DNA of 64,000 nucleotides from Rhodanobacter sp. MP7CTX1 (GTDB lineage: Bacteria; Pseudomonadota; Gammaproteobacteria; Xanthomonadales; Rhodanobacteraceae): the NCBI RefSeq assembly GCF_014205795.1, contig NZ_JACHCN010000007.1, forward strand, positions 62,001-126,000, in the 5' to 3' direction. Below are positions 9,158-18,042 of the stretch, in pieces. The translations under genes and the position numbers were made by a program. The stretch's first letter is position 1; each line of letters opens with the position of its first letter. The notes beneath the pieces are model-generated. The model saw only the letters and a list, made by a program, of their open reading frames with translations. It was not told the origin of the DNA and made no database searches.

Positions 9158-10270
9158 ATGAGCACCATTGAGGCCGTCGAGCGGACAGCCATTTCCGACA
9201 TCACCGAAACCGCGCCGCCCCGTAGCCGGCGTAAACGCATTCTTGGTGCCGCCATCGGTGCTGCGCTGGTGCTCGGTACCGTTTACGGCGCGCATTGGTG
9301 GACGACCGGGCGCTTCATCGAAGACACCGACGACGCCTATGTCGGCGGTGATGTGACGGTGATCGGTCCCAAGATTTCGGGCTATATCACGCAACTGGCC
9401 GTTAGCGACAATCAGCAGGTACATGCCGGCGACCTGTTGGTGAAGATCGATGATCGCGACTATCGCGCCGCACTGGCGAAGGCTGATGGTGCAGTCGCGG
9501 CACAGGAGGCACTACTGGCTAACCTCGACGCGACGGCACACTTGCAAGAGGCAAACATCGGGCAGGCCAGGGCGGGTATTGCCGTCGCCGAGGCCGAGGC
9601 GACTCGGGCCCGCGACGACGAGGTGCGCTATCGTGATTTGGCAGGCCGTTCGGCCGTTTCCGTTGAGAGCGAGCAGCGCGCCGACGCGACCTACAAAACA
9701 GCAAGGGCGAATGACGACAAGGCACTGGCAGTGCTGACCGCAAACCAGCGCCAGCTTGACGTGATTGCCTCGCAGAAGCAGCAGGCGCGAGCGGCGCTGA
9801 AACAGGCCGAGGCCGAGCGTGACATTGCGAAATTGAACGTCGGTTACACCGAGCTGCGCGCGCCCGTCGACGGGACCGTCGGCAACCGCCGTGCCCGAGT
9901 GGGCACCTTCGCCCCCGCGGGCTCCCAGCTGCTCGCGATCGTCCCGTCCCATGGTCTCTGGGTCGATGCCAACTTCAAGGAAGACCAACTGGCCCGCATG
10001 CACGCGGGACAGGCGGTGCTCATCCATGCCGACGTGCTGCCGGGTCGGACTTTTCATGGTCGTCTGGCCAGCCTGGCGCCGGCCACAGGCGCCGAGTTCA
10101 GTGTGCTGCCGCCGGAGAACGCCACCGGCAATTTCACCAAGATCGTGCAACGCGTTCCGGTACGTATCGTGCTGGAAAAACAGGACGACGTGCTCGGGGC
10201 GTTGCGCCCCGGTCTGTCAGTCGTGGCTGACGTGGACACTCGCGCTCCGGGCCGCGCAGGCGCGCCATGA
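9158..10270 (+). CDS. HlyD/EmrA-family periplasmic adaptor of MFS tripartite exporter
   Basis: The 370-residue protein has a cytoplasmic N-terminus rich in basic residues, one membrane helix (about 28-47), a biotinyl-lipoyl-like domain (TDDAYVGGDV and onward), a long coiled-coil hairpin (about 110-225) and a beta-barrel ending with the EmrA hallmark LPPENATGNFTKIVQR. It bridges the inner-membrane pump to the outer-membrane channel. Its stop overlaps the start of the EmrB-like gene by 4 bp. Confidence 0.92.
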   Translation: MSTIEAVERTAISDITETAPPRSRRKRILGAAIGAALVLGTVYGAHWWTTGRFIEDTDDAYVGGDVTVIGPKISGYITQLAVSDNQQVHAGDLLVKIDDRDYRAALAKADGAVAAQEALLANLDATAHLQEANIGQARAGIAVAEAEATRARDDEVRYRDLAGRSAVSVESEQRADATYKTARANDDKALAVLTANQRQLDVIASQKQQARAALKQAEAERDIAKLNVGYTELRAPVDGTVGNRRARVGTFAPAGSQLLAIVPSHGLWVDANFKEDQLARMHAGQAVLIHADVLPGRTFHGRLASLAPATGAEFSVLPPENATGNFTKIVQRVPVRIVLEKQDDVLGALRPGLSVVADVDTRAPGRAGAP

Positions 10271-11844
10271 ACGCCCGACTTTCAACGCTTGCCTCGCCCT
10301 TCGATCCGGCCGGGATGAGTACGGCGAAAAAGGTCTTCGCCTTTGCCAGCATGTGCGTGGGCATGTTCATCGCGTTGCTGGATATCCAGATCGTATCCGC
10401 CTCGCTGCGCGACATCGGTGGCGGGCTATCCGCCGGCACTGATGAGACCGCATGGGTACAGACGAGCTACCTGATCGCCGAGATCGTGGTGATTCCGATG
10501 TCCGGCTGGCTGGCGGGGGTGTTCTCCACGCGCTGGCTGTTCGCTGTCTCGGCGGCCGGTTTCACCGTGGCCAGTCTGCTTTGCGGCGGGGCGTGGGACA
10601 TCCAGAGCATGATCGTGTTCCGCGCGCTGCAGGGATTTCTCGGCGGCTCGATGATCCCGATGGTGTTCACGACGGCCTTCGTCTTCTTCAGTGGCAAACA
10701 GCGTGTCATTGCTGCCGCGACCATCGGCGCGCTGGCTTCGCTGGCGCCAACACTTGGCCCGACGCTGGGCGGCTGGATCACCGACCACTGGTCGTGGCAT
10801 TGGCTGTTCTTCGTCAATCTGGTGCCCGGTATTTTCGTCGCCGTCGCGGTGCCGCTGCTGGTGAACATCGACTTGCCGAATCTCTCGCTGCTGCGCCGGG
10901 CGGACTACCCGGGCATGGTGCTGCTTACCGCCTTCCTCGGCTGCCTGGAGTACACGCTGGAGGAGGGGCCGCGCTGGAACTGGTTTACTGACAACACCAT
11001 CCTGACGACAGCCTGGATTTCCGGTTTGGCCGGCGTTGCGTTTATCGCGCGCAGCATGACCTACGATCACCCGTTGGTAGACCTGCGCGCGCTGCGCGAC
11101 CGCAATTTTGCGCTGGGCTGCCTGTTCTCGTTCGTCACCGGTATCGGTCTGTTCGCCACGATTTACCTTACGCCGCTCTTTCTCGGGCGCGTGGAAGGTT
11201 ATAGCGCTTTGCAGATCGGCGAGGCGGTGTTTTCCACCGGTGTATTCCAGATCCTCACCATCCCGCTGTATGTGTTCCTTGCGCGACGCTTCGATCTGCG
11301 CTGGATCCTGATGGTCGGGCTTGCGCTGTTTGCATTGTCCTTGTGGGACTTCACGCCCATCACCCACGACTGGGGCGCGCACCAACTGCTGCTGCCGCAG
11401 GCGCTGCGCGGCATGGCGCAGCAATTGGCGGTGCCACCCGTGGTCACGCTGACACTTGGCGGCCTGCCACCCTCGCGTCTGAAGCTGGCGTCCGGCCTGT
11501 TCAATCTGATGCGCAATCTCGGTGGCGCGATTGGCATTGCGGTATGCGCGACGATCCTCAACGACCGCACCAACCTGCACTTCTATCGCATGGCCGAACA
11601 CCTCAATACAACCAACGAAGCGATGAACCAGTGGCTTGATCAGGCTGGCGGGCATGTCGCCAGCCTCGGTGACGCAGGTGCCGAGTTGCATCAGTTATGG
11701 CAACTCACGTTCAGGGAGGCGCAGACGCTCTCTTTCGCCGACGCCTTTCTGGCGATCGCGGTGTGCTTTGCCGTCGCTACCGTGATGGTGCCGCTGATGC
11801 GCAAGGTGGCAGCCCCCATCGCTCCTTCGGCCGACGCGCACTGA
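10267..11844 (+). CDS. DHA2-family MFS drug exporter (EmrB-like)
   Basis: The 525-residue inner-membrane protein has about 14 predicted membrane segments and the DHA2 motifs LDIQIVSASLRDIGGGL near the N-terminus and GWLAGVFSTRWLF in the first loop. It is a proton-driven exporter that works with the adaptor encoded just upstream (ATGA overlap) and the NodT channel just downstream. The exported compound is unknown; the HxlR regulator suggests induction by an electrophile or aromatic compound. Confidence 0.92.
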   Translation: MNARLSTLASPFDPAGMSTAKKVFAFASMCVGMFIALLDIQIVSASLRDIGGGLSAGTDETAWVQTSYLIAEIVVIPMSGWLAGVFSTRWLFAVSAAGFTVASLLCGGAWDIQSMIVFRALQGFLGGSMIPMVFTTAFVFFSGKQRVIAAATIGALASLAPTLGPTLGGWITDHWSWHWLFFVNLVPGIFVAVAVPLLVNIDLPNLSLLRRADYPGMVLLTAFLGCLEYTLEEGPRWNWFTDNTILTTAWISGLAGVAFIARSMTYDHPLVDLRALRDRNFALGCLFSFVTGIGLFATIYLTPLFLGRVEGYSALQIGEAVFSTGVFQILTIPLYVFLARRFDLRWILMVGLALFALSLWDFTPITHDWGAHQLLLPQALRGMAQQLAVPPVVTLTLGGLPPSRLKLASGLFNLMRNLGGAIGIAVCATILNDRTNLHFYRMAEHLNTTNEAMNQWLDQAGGHVASLGDAGAELHQLWQLTFREAQTLSFADAFLAIAVCFAVATVMVPLMRKVAAPIAPSADAH

Positions 11845-11911
11845 AAACGTTGGCTTGTATGCATTGGACCTTTCCCACGTCAAACGAGCCGCATCGGCTC
11901 AGGACACTGCC

Positions 11912-13462
11912 ATGAATTTCTTGCCCATCGCGGCCAACTCGGCGCCCCCATCGACCATGCGTGCGGCGCGGCGCTTCACCCTGCGCGCCGCCACGCTGGC
12001 AGCAGCGATCGCAGGACTCGTCGGGTGCATGGTCGGCCCTGACTACACCAAGCCAGACCTGAAAACGAATACACAGTACGTCAGTCAGGCATCGCTTGGT
12101 CAGCGCACCACGACCGAGGCGGCGCCAGCATTGGACACCTGGTGGACAGGCTTCAACGACCCCGAACTTACTCGCATCATTGGGCGCGTGATGGCGCAGA
12201 ACCTCGATCTGGCGGCCGCGATGGCGCGGGTGGATCAGGCCAGGGCGGCTGCGCGCGAAGCCGGTGCGCAGCTGCTTCCGCAGGGCAGCCTGGATGGCCA
12301 GGTTCTCCACCAGCGTCAATCGGTCGACAGCCCGCTGGGCGAGATCGGACGTGCGTTACCCGGATATTCGCGCAACCAGACCTTGGAGACGGTTGGCGTT
12401 GGCGCCAGCTGGGAGCTCGATCTGGCCGGCGGACTGAAGCGTGGCGCCCAGGCTGCCACAGCCGAAGCGCAGGCAGCTGAGGCTGCCGGTACCGGGGTGC
12501 GTGTCTCGCTCGCGGCAGAGGCGGCCGATGCTTATTTTCGGGTTCGTGGCGCGCAGGCGCGTATCGCGTTGGCGCAACAGCAGGTCGATACGGAAGCCGG
12601 GTTGCTGGAGCTGGTCCGCGTGCGCCTTTCCGGCGGACTGGCCACGGTTCGCGAGCAGGCGCAGGCGCAGGCACTGGCACTGGTGATGCAGGCGCAGGCC
12701 ACCTTGCCGCCGCTGCAAATCGAATTGGCTGAGCAGCTCAACCGACTTGACGTGCTCATGGGGTCCGCCCCGGGAACGTACAGGAGCGAGGTGCTGGACA
12801 GCCCGCAGCACTTCGCGGTGCCCTCGCTCGATACCGACGGTGGACCGGCCATGCTGCTACGTCGCAGGCCGGACGTGATAGCTGCCGAGCGTCGCCTCGC
12901 TTCATCCAGTGCGCGGATCGGCGTGGCTGTGGCCGAGTACTACCCCAAAGTATCACTGGGTGGGTTGCTCGGCTTCGATAGTCTGCGTACCGGTTCGTTG
13001 TTCTCAGGGGCTGCATTCGAGCCGCAGGCCGTGCTGGGTTTGCACTGGCGCCTGTTCGATTTCGGCCGGGTCGATGCAGAAGTGGCGCAGGCCAAGGGTG
13101 GCGAGGCTGAAGCGCTCGCAAACTATCGCCAGTCGATGCTGCGTGCCACCGAGGACGTCGAGAACGCGATCGTTGCGCTGACCGAACTGGAGGCCCAGCA
13201 CGATGAACTGAGCAAGGAAGTCGACGCACACCAGCAGGCGCGCGCGGCCGCCGAGGACGCTTACAAGGGCGGCGCGATCAGCCTGATCGAAGTGCTGGAC
13301 GAAGATCGCCTGCTGCTGTCCTCGCGTGATCAGTTGGCGCGCGTGCATGCCGACGATGCGCGCGCCGCCGTGGCCGCGTTCCGCTCTCTTGGCGGTGGTT
13401 GGACGCCGATCGTCGATGCGCAACCCGCGGTGGCATCGTCGTCGAAGGTCGCGGTGCGTTAA
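11912..13462 (+). CDS. NodT-family outer-membrane efflux lipoprotein
   Basis: This 516-residue TolC-like channel belongs to the RND/MFS outer-membrane lipoprotein family. It has a signal peptide with a lipobox ending LVGC, then MVGPDYTKP, the usual start of mature NodT proteins, and two OEP repeats. I place the start at the ATG 11912 (AGGA 6-7 bp upstream) rather than a TTG 57 bp earlier, because the extra residues do not look like a signal peptide. It completes the EmrA-EmrB-OMP exporter. Confidence 0.9.
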   Translation: MNFLPIAANSAPPSTMRAARRFTLRAATLAAAIAGLVGCMVGPDYTKPDLKTNTQYVSQASLGQRTTTEAAPALDTWWTGFNDPELTRIIGRVMAQNLDLAAAMARVDQARAAAREAGAQLLPQGSLDGQVLHQRQSVDSPLGEIGRALPGYSRNQTLETVGVGASWELDLAGGLKRGAQAATAEAQAAEAAGTGVRVSLAAEAADAYFRVRGAQARIALAQQQVDTEAGLLELVRVRLSGGLATVREQAQAQALALVMQAQATLPPLQIELAEQLNRLDVLMGSAPGTYRSEVLDSPQHFAVPSLDTDGGPAMLLRRRPDVIAAERRLASSSARIGVAVAEYYPKVSLGGLLGFDSLRTGSLFSGAAFEPQAVLGLHWRLFDFGRVDAEVAQAKGGEAEALANYRQSMLRATEDVENAIVALTELEAQHDELSKEVDAHQQARAAAEDAYKGGAISLIEVLDEDRLLLSSRDQLARVHADDARAAVAAFRSLGGGWTPIVDAQPAVASSSKVAVR

Positions 13463-13505
13463 TCAGGCGTCGTGACATCCGACGATAGATAGGGAGCAGC
13501 AAGAC

Positions 13506-14099
13506 GTGCGCTATGACAATCAGCACAAGCAGCAGACGCGACTGCGGGTATTGGAGGCAGCAGCAGAGGCCATCCGTGCCGAAGGACCGGAGCGAATCAG
13601 CGTGGCCGCCGTCATGGCTCGGGCCGGGCTGACGCATGGCGGCTTTTACGCGCACTTCGACTCCAAGGAAATGCTGGTTGCCGCCACGATCGACTTCATG
13701 TTCGACCGGGACGAGGCAAAGTTCATCGAAACCACGAAGGACCGGTCTGCGCCTGAAGCGCTGGCGGTATACATCGACTTCTACCTGTCCATCGGTCATT
13801 GCGGAAGCCGCGGCAGGGGCTGCGCGATGGCATCGCTGGTATCGGAACTGCCGCACTTGAACGCGTCCGCGCGCGAACGCTTTACCCAGGGTTCCCAGCG
13901 CCTGCATGAACGTCTGATGGAGGTACTGGAACGTGCCGACGTTGATGATGCGAGGTCGCTGGCCTTGACGTTGCGTTCGGCCATGGTAGGCGCCTTGGCG
14001 ATGGCGCGTGCGCAGAGCGATCCAGCCGATGGCGACACCATCCTGCAAGCGACACGCGTCGATCTGCTGCGACGCCTCGGCATTGGAACAGACGCCTGA
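13506..14099 (+). CDS. TetR/AcrR-family transcriptional regulator
   Basis: The 197-residue protein has an N-terminal TetR helix-turn-helix (about 9-56), with the recognition region MARAGLTHGGFYAHFDSK and a C-terminal ligand-binding domain. GTG start at 13506 is preceded by GGGAGCAG. It lies between the NodT gene and a thiolase gene in the same direction, so it may be a second regulator of the exporter or of the thiolase. The effector is unknown. Confidence 0.88.
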   Translation: MRYDNQHKQQTRLRVLEAAAEAIRAEGPERISVAAVMARAGLTHGGFYAHFDSKEMLVAATIDFMFDRDEAKFIETTKDRSAPEALAVYIDFYLSIGHCGSRGRGCAMASLVSELPHLNASARERFTQGSQRLHERLMEVLERADVDDARSLALTLRSAMVGALAMARAQSDPADGDTILQATRVDLLRRLGIGTDA

Positions 14100-14166
14100 A
14101 CGTTACTGAGTTCGTCAGGCGACAAACATGACCCACATCCATTCACCGAACTCACCGGAGACTCTC

Positions 14167-15348
14167 ATGAAACTCGACATCGTGCTTTGCCATCCCGTCC
14201 GTACCGCCATCGGCGGCTTCAATGGAGGATTGCGCAGCGTGCCGGCCACAGCACTTGGAGCAACCGCCATCCACGCAGTGATGGAGCGCGCCGGCCTTGC
14301 ATCAGACGCCGTCGATGGCGTCGTGATGGGGCAGGTGGTGCAAGCGGGCAGCGGCATGAACCCCGCACGCCAGGCAGCCATCGGTGGTGGTCTCGATGTA
14401 TCGGTGCCGGCGATGACGGTGAACCGCGTTTGCGGCTCGGGCGCTCAGGCTATCGTCTCTGCCGCGCAGGACATCATCAGTGGGCAGGCCAGGGTCATGC
14501 TGGCGGGAGGCATGGAGAACATGGACCGCGCGCCGTATCTGGTGGATAACGGCCGCTGGGGCTATCGCATGGGTCATGCGCAAATTTACGACAGCATGTT
14601 GCTGGACGGCTTGCATGACGCGTTCTCGCAGAAGCATTCGGGTTGGCACACCGAGGACCTGATCACGAGATACGGTGTAGATCGCCAGACGCAGGATCGC
14701 TGGGCCGAGCGATCGCAGCATCGTTTCGTCGCGGCCCGCGACGCCGGCCATTTCGACGCGGAGATCGTTCCGGTGGAGGTGCGCACGCGCAAGGGTGTGG
14801 AGTCCTTTGAACGTGACGAGCCGCCGCGCCCCGACACGACGATCGAGGCACTTGCCCGACTGACTCCAGCCTTCCGCGAGGACGGCACGATCACGGCCGG
14901 CAACGCGCCGGGACTGAATAGCGGTGCAGCCGCCATGCTGGTCGCCGAGCGCGGTTTTGCCGAAGCACGGGGGATGGCGCCGCTGGCACGACTGGCTGGA
15001 TTCGCCGTAACCGCTGTGGAGCCCGGGATGTTTGGCATCGCCCCGGTGTCGGCAGTGAAACTGGCCGTTCAGCGTGCTGGCTGGAACATGGACGAGATCG
15101 AACGCATCGAAATCAACGAAGCCTACGCCGCCATCGCCATCATCGTTGCCCGCGAACTGGGGCTTGCCGATGACCAGGTCAACGTTGAAGGCGGCGCGGT
15201 TGCCCACGGACACCCGATTGGCGCGACGGGTGCCATCCTGACGACACGACTGTTGCATTCGATGCGCCGCGACGGTCTGCGTCGCGGCGTGGTCACCTTG
15301 TGTATCGGCGGCGGACAGGGCATCGCCCTGGCCTTGGAGATGCTCTAA
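14167..15348 (+). CDS. Acetyl-CoA C-acyltransferase (thiolase II family)
   Basis: The 393-residue protein has all thiolase active-site parts: Cys89 in NRVCGSGAQA, the His in NEAYAA-AHGHPIGATGA, and the second Cys in TLCIGGGQG. Length equals that of biosynthetic acetoacetyl-CoA thiolases. It catalyses reversible Claisen condensation of two acyl-CoA units in the cytoplasm. The start at 14167 has GGAG 6 bp upstream and fits homology; a start 39 bp earlier is less likely. A terminator follows. Whether it serves fatty-acid, polyhydroxyalkanoate or aromatic degradation is not visible here. Confidence 0.92.
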   Translation: MKLDIVLCHPVRTAIGGFNGGLRSVPATALGATAIHAVMERAGLASDAVDGVVMGQVVQAGSGMNPARQAAIGGGLDVSVPAMTVNRVCGSGAQAIVSAAQDIISGQARVMLAGGMENMDRAPYLVDNGRWGYRMGHAQIYDSMLLDGLHDAFSQKHSGWHTEDLITRYGVDRQTQDRWAERSQHRFVAARDAGHFDAEIVPVEVRTRKGVESFERDEPPRPDTTIEALARLTPAFREDGTITAGNAPGLNSGAAAMLVAERGFAEARGMAPLARLAGFAVTAVEPGMFGIAPVSAVKLAVQRAGWNMDEIERIEINEAYAAIAIIVARELGLADDQVNVEGGAVAHGHPIGATGAILTTRLLHSMRRDGLRRGVVTLCIGGGQGIALALEML

Positions 15349-15414
15349 GAGTTCGCGTTTTGCCAAATGAAACGTATTGCCGGATCAACCTTGGTGTGTG
15401 ACCAGGCAGGAAGA

Positions 15415-15444
15415 CAGGCGCGCAAGCTACGCGCCTGAATTTTT
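15415..15444 (+). terminator. Rho-independent terminator after thiolase gene
   Basis: A perfect 8-bp stem CAGGCGCG / CGCGCCTG with a 7-nt loop is followed by AATTTTTA. It faces the plus strand and lies between two convergent genes. Confidence 0.8.
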
Positions 15445-15476
15445 ATGCCGCTACACCCCGCGAGTGAACTGCTGGG

Positions 15477-16928
15477 TTATGGCATGTGCTGCTCCGCCTC
15501 GGTCGAGCCCGTGGTTTCCCAGCCGCCGCCGAGCGCCAGAAAAAGGTTGATCTGATCGGCCGAGATCTTGCTGTCCAGGGCTGCCAGCGCCTGATCGGCA
15601 GAAATCAGTGAGAGGTTTGCGTCGAGCACAGTCAAGTAATCCTGACCACCCAGGCGAAAGAGCCGTTCGGCGTCACTGGCGGCCGCGGCTGCCTCATGAC
15701 GGGAGGCTTCCAGATAGTTCCGCTGATCCAGGTCGCGCGCATAGATGAAGAGTGCGCTCTCCGTTTCGCGCAGGGCGCCCAGCACCACACCATCGAATTG
15801 TCCGAAGGCAGCATCCACGGTCGCCTGCGCCCCGCGTATGCGCGCCTTGGCAATTCGCCGGTTGGGGAACTGCCAGGTGATCAGGGAGCCGATGGAGTAT
15901 TTGAGCGCGCTGTATTGGAGAAAGGTCGTATCGGGTCCAACCGATTCCACGCCGATGCCCAGCGATATCTTGGGATAAAGATCGGCGGTCGCCACACCAA
16001 CCTGTGCCGTCGCGGCGTGCAACACATATTCCGCATGGCGCACGTCGGGTCTGCGCGCCAGAAGTGCGCGACCGTCGCCGACCGGAATCGGCTGGTTCAA
16101 GCGGGGATCCTGCACGCACGCCGCGACGGTACGCGAGAACTCCGCGGGTGGTCGCCCCGTCAACACCGCAAGGCGATACAGGGCGATGCGCCGGGCGGCT
16201 TCAAGCGGCGGAATGCTCGCGCTCACGCGATCTTCCAGTGCCTTGGCACGCGTCACATCCAATGAAATGCCGCGGCCTGCCGCGAAGCGACGTTGGGTGA
16301 GGGTTGTACTGCGCGCCTGCAAGGCTACCGATTGCTGCGCAATGGCGATCTCATGCCCGGCCGAGCAGGCGGCGACATACGCGCGGGTGGTGTCGGCAAC
16401 GACGGTGATGCGCACCGTGTCGTAAGCGGCGCGCGTCGCACCGAGGTCCGCTTCCGATGCCTCGATGGCCCGGCGAATCTGGCCGAACAGATCGACCTGA
16501 TAGGACAGGCTTGCGCCAAGGCTGTACAGGTTGAGCGGAGGAATATCGACGTCAGGCAGCAGTTGCTCCTGCGGTGAGAGACGTGTGTAGCTGGGCGATA
16601 CTTCCAGATTCGTGCTTGGATACATTTGATCTTTGGCGAGATCAAGATTTGCCTCCGCGCGAGCAATGGATGCAGACGCGATGCGCAGGTCCGTATTTGC
16701 TTTCAGCGCTTGCTGAATCAGTCCATCGAGCATCGGATCCTGATAGAGCTGCCACCACGTGCCGGGCGGCGGTGTGGTGACGAAGGCCGCATTGTCGGCA
16801 CCGACAAATGCGCCAGCGGCAGTCCTGGAGGCAATCAACGCGCTATCTGGGCGCCGATAGTCTGGCCCCACAGTCGTGCAGCTACACAGCGAGGCTACGC
16901 CGAGCCCCATGGCAAGAAGGCGCTTCAC
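15477..16928 (-). CDS. NodT-family outer-membrane efflux lipoprotein of AaeB-type exporter
   Basis: This 483-residue TolC-like lipoprotein starts MKRLLAMGLG with lipobox LCSC and mature VGPDYRRP. Two OEP repeats follow, with VGVATADLYPKISL as the familiar central motif. The GTG start at 16928 overlaps the stop of the adaptor gene (GTGA). The frame is open 135 bp further upstream, but that part lies inside the adaptor gene and has no signal peptide. It is the last gene of a four-gene exporter operon. Confidence 0.9.
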   Translation of the reverse strand: MKRLLAMGLGVASLCSCTTVGPDYRRPDSALIASRTAAGAFVGADNAAFVTTPPPGTWWQLYQDPMLDGLIQQALKANTDLRIASASIARAEANLDLAKDQMYPSTNLEVSPSYTRLSPQEQLLPDVDIPPLNLYSLGASLSYQVDLFGQIRRAIEASEADLGATRAAYDTVRITVVADTTRAYVAACSAGHEIAIAQQSVALQARSTTLTQRRFAAGRGISLDVTRAKALEDRVSASIPPLEAARRIALYRLAVLTGRPPAEFSRTVAACVQDPRLNQPIPVGDGRALLARRPDVRHAEYVLHAATAQVGVATADLYPKISLGIGVESVGPDTTFLQYSALKYSIGSLITWQFPNRRIAKARIRGAQATVDAAFGQFDGVVLGALRETESALFIYARDLDQRNYLEASRHEAAAAASDAERLFRLGGQDYLTVLDANLSLISADQALAALDSKISADQINLFLALGGGWETTGSTEAEQHMP

Positions 16929-17827
16929 CTGCTGCCCCGCTGTGATGCATGGCCGTCGGGAAGCACCTCGACACTCGCCGTTCGGCCCATGATCAAACGC
17001 ACGTCGCCGGGCTTTTGGTCGAGCGCGATGCGCACCGGAATACGCTGGGCGAGACGGACCCAATTGAAGGTGGGGTTTACGTTCGGCAGCAAGTTCGCAT
17101 TCGGTGTGCGCTCGCGGTCCTCGATCGCGCTGGTAATGCTCTCGACATGGCCGTCGAGGATGCGGTCTTCACCCATCAATTGCACGTGCGCGCGGTCGCC
17201 GATATGGATGCGCGGCAGTTTGTTTTCCTCGAAATAGGCAACGATGTAGAACGAGTCGCTATCGATGATGGTAAGCGCGGGTCTACCCGCTACAAAGTAA
17301 TCGCCTGGCCTTAGATTGAGATCGGTGATCGTACCGTTCACTGTCGCCTTTACGTCGGTGCGATCCAGGTTGAGTTGGGCAAGATCCACGGCAGTCTGGG
17401 CCTGCCTGAGAGCAGCGCGTAGCACCTCGATGCGGGAGCCGCTTTGTTCGCGACTTTCTGACGAAGCCAGCTCAGCGAGTGCGACATTGCGTCGGTTCTC
17501 GCGGTCTGCTTCAGCCAGTTGTGCGCTCTGTGTCGCAACGCGCTCCTTGGCATCGGCGAGTGCCAGCTGGTAGCGCGAACGGTCGATTATGAAGAGTGTG
17601 TCGCCGACGTGCGTCACTTGATTGTCGCGTACGCCGACCGACGTCACCAGCCCCGATACATCCGGTGCGATCTGGACGAAATCGGCCCTTACACGGCCAT
17701 CGCGCGTGCGTGGTTCCACTTCGTAATGGATCCATAGCCAACGCGCTGCGAGCAGGGCGGCAATGACGATGACCAGCGTGACCAGACATCGCGCGACCAG
17801 CATGGGAAGTAACTTCCAACTTGTCAT
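16925..17827 (-). CDS. aaeA: HlyD-family adaptor, AaeA type
   Basis: The 300-residue adaptor has one N-terminal membrane helix (about 8-28), the lipoyl half-motif RADFVQIAPDVSGLV, a short coiled coil, and a C-terminal barrel. Size and position beside aaeX match AaeA (310 residues in E. coli), the periplasmic partner of the p-hydroxybenzoate efflux pump. The start ATG at 17827 overlaps the aaeX stop by 4 bp. The open frame runs 150 bp further upstream, but that stretch lies over aaeX and lacks homology. Confidence 0.9.
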   Translation of the reverse strand: MTSWKLLPMLVARCLVTLVIVIAALLAARWLWIHYEVEPRTRDGRVRADFVQIAPDVSGLVTSVGVRDNQVTHVGDTLFIIDRSRYQLALADAKERVATQSAQLAEADRENRRNVALAELASSESREQSGSRIEVLRAALRQAQTAVDLAQLNLDRTDVKATVNGTITDLNLRPGDYFVAGRPALTIIDSDSFYIVAYFEENKLPRIHIGDRAHVQLMGEDRILDGHVESITSAIEDRERTPNANLLPNVNPTFNWVRLAQRIPVRIALDQKPGDVRLIMGRTASVEVLPDGHASQRGSR

Positions 17828-18042
17828 GCAAGCATCCTCGCTAGGATAGGCATGGCCCAGGCTGACAGGCACCAGAGGATACCGAAGAGGGCGATGTCGA
17901 CGAGAGCGGGATGCCAGATCAGTCGATAGAAACCGACCCACCGCAACAGCCGCCGCACGATCATCAGCACTAGCCACGCCACGCCCGCGGCTACCAGCGC
18001 ACCGCTGAAGTAGATGCCGAGGAAGTTGACTTCGTCTAGCAT
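17824..18042 (-). CDS. aaeX: DUF1656 small membrane protein, AaeX type
   Basis: The 72-residue protein has two predicted membrane helices and the family pattern EVNFLGIYF near its start and RLIWHPALVDIALF in its middle. DUF1656/AaeX proteins sit in operons with FUSC-type aromatic-acid pumps; their role is unknown. It overlaps the FUSC gene upstream by 7 bp and the adaptor downstream by 4 bp. Confidence 0.9.
   Translation of the reverse strand: MLDEVNFLGIYFSGALVAAGVAWLVLMIVRRLLRWVGFYRLIWHPALVDIALFGILWCLSAWAMPILARMLA

Noticed and set aside
10426..11691. 421-codon minus-strand frame opposite the EmrB-like gene
   Set aside because: Composition very rich in Arg, His and Gln, as expected from the complement of membrane-helix codons.
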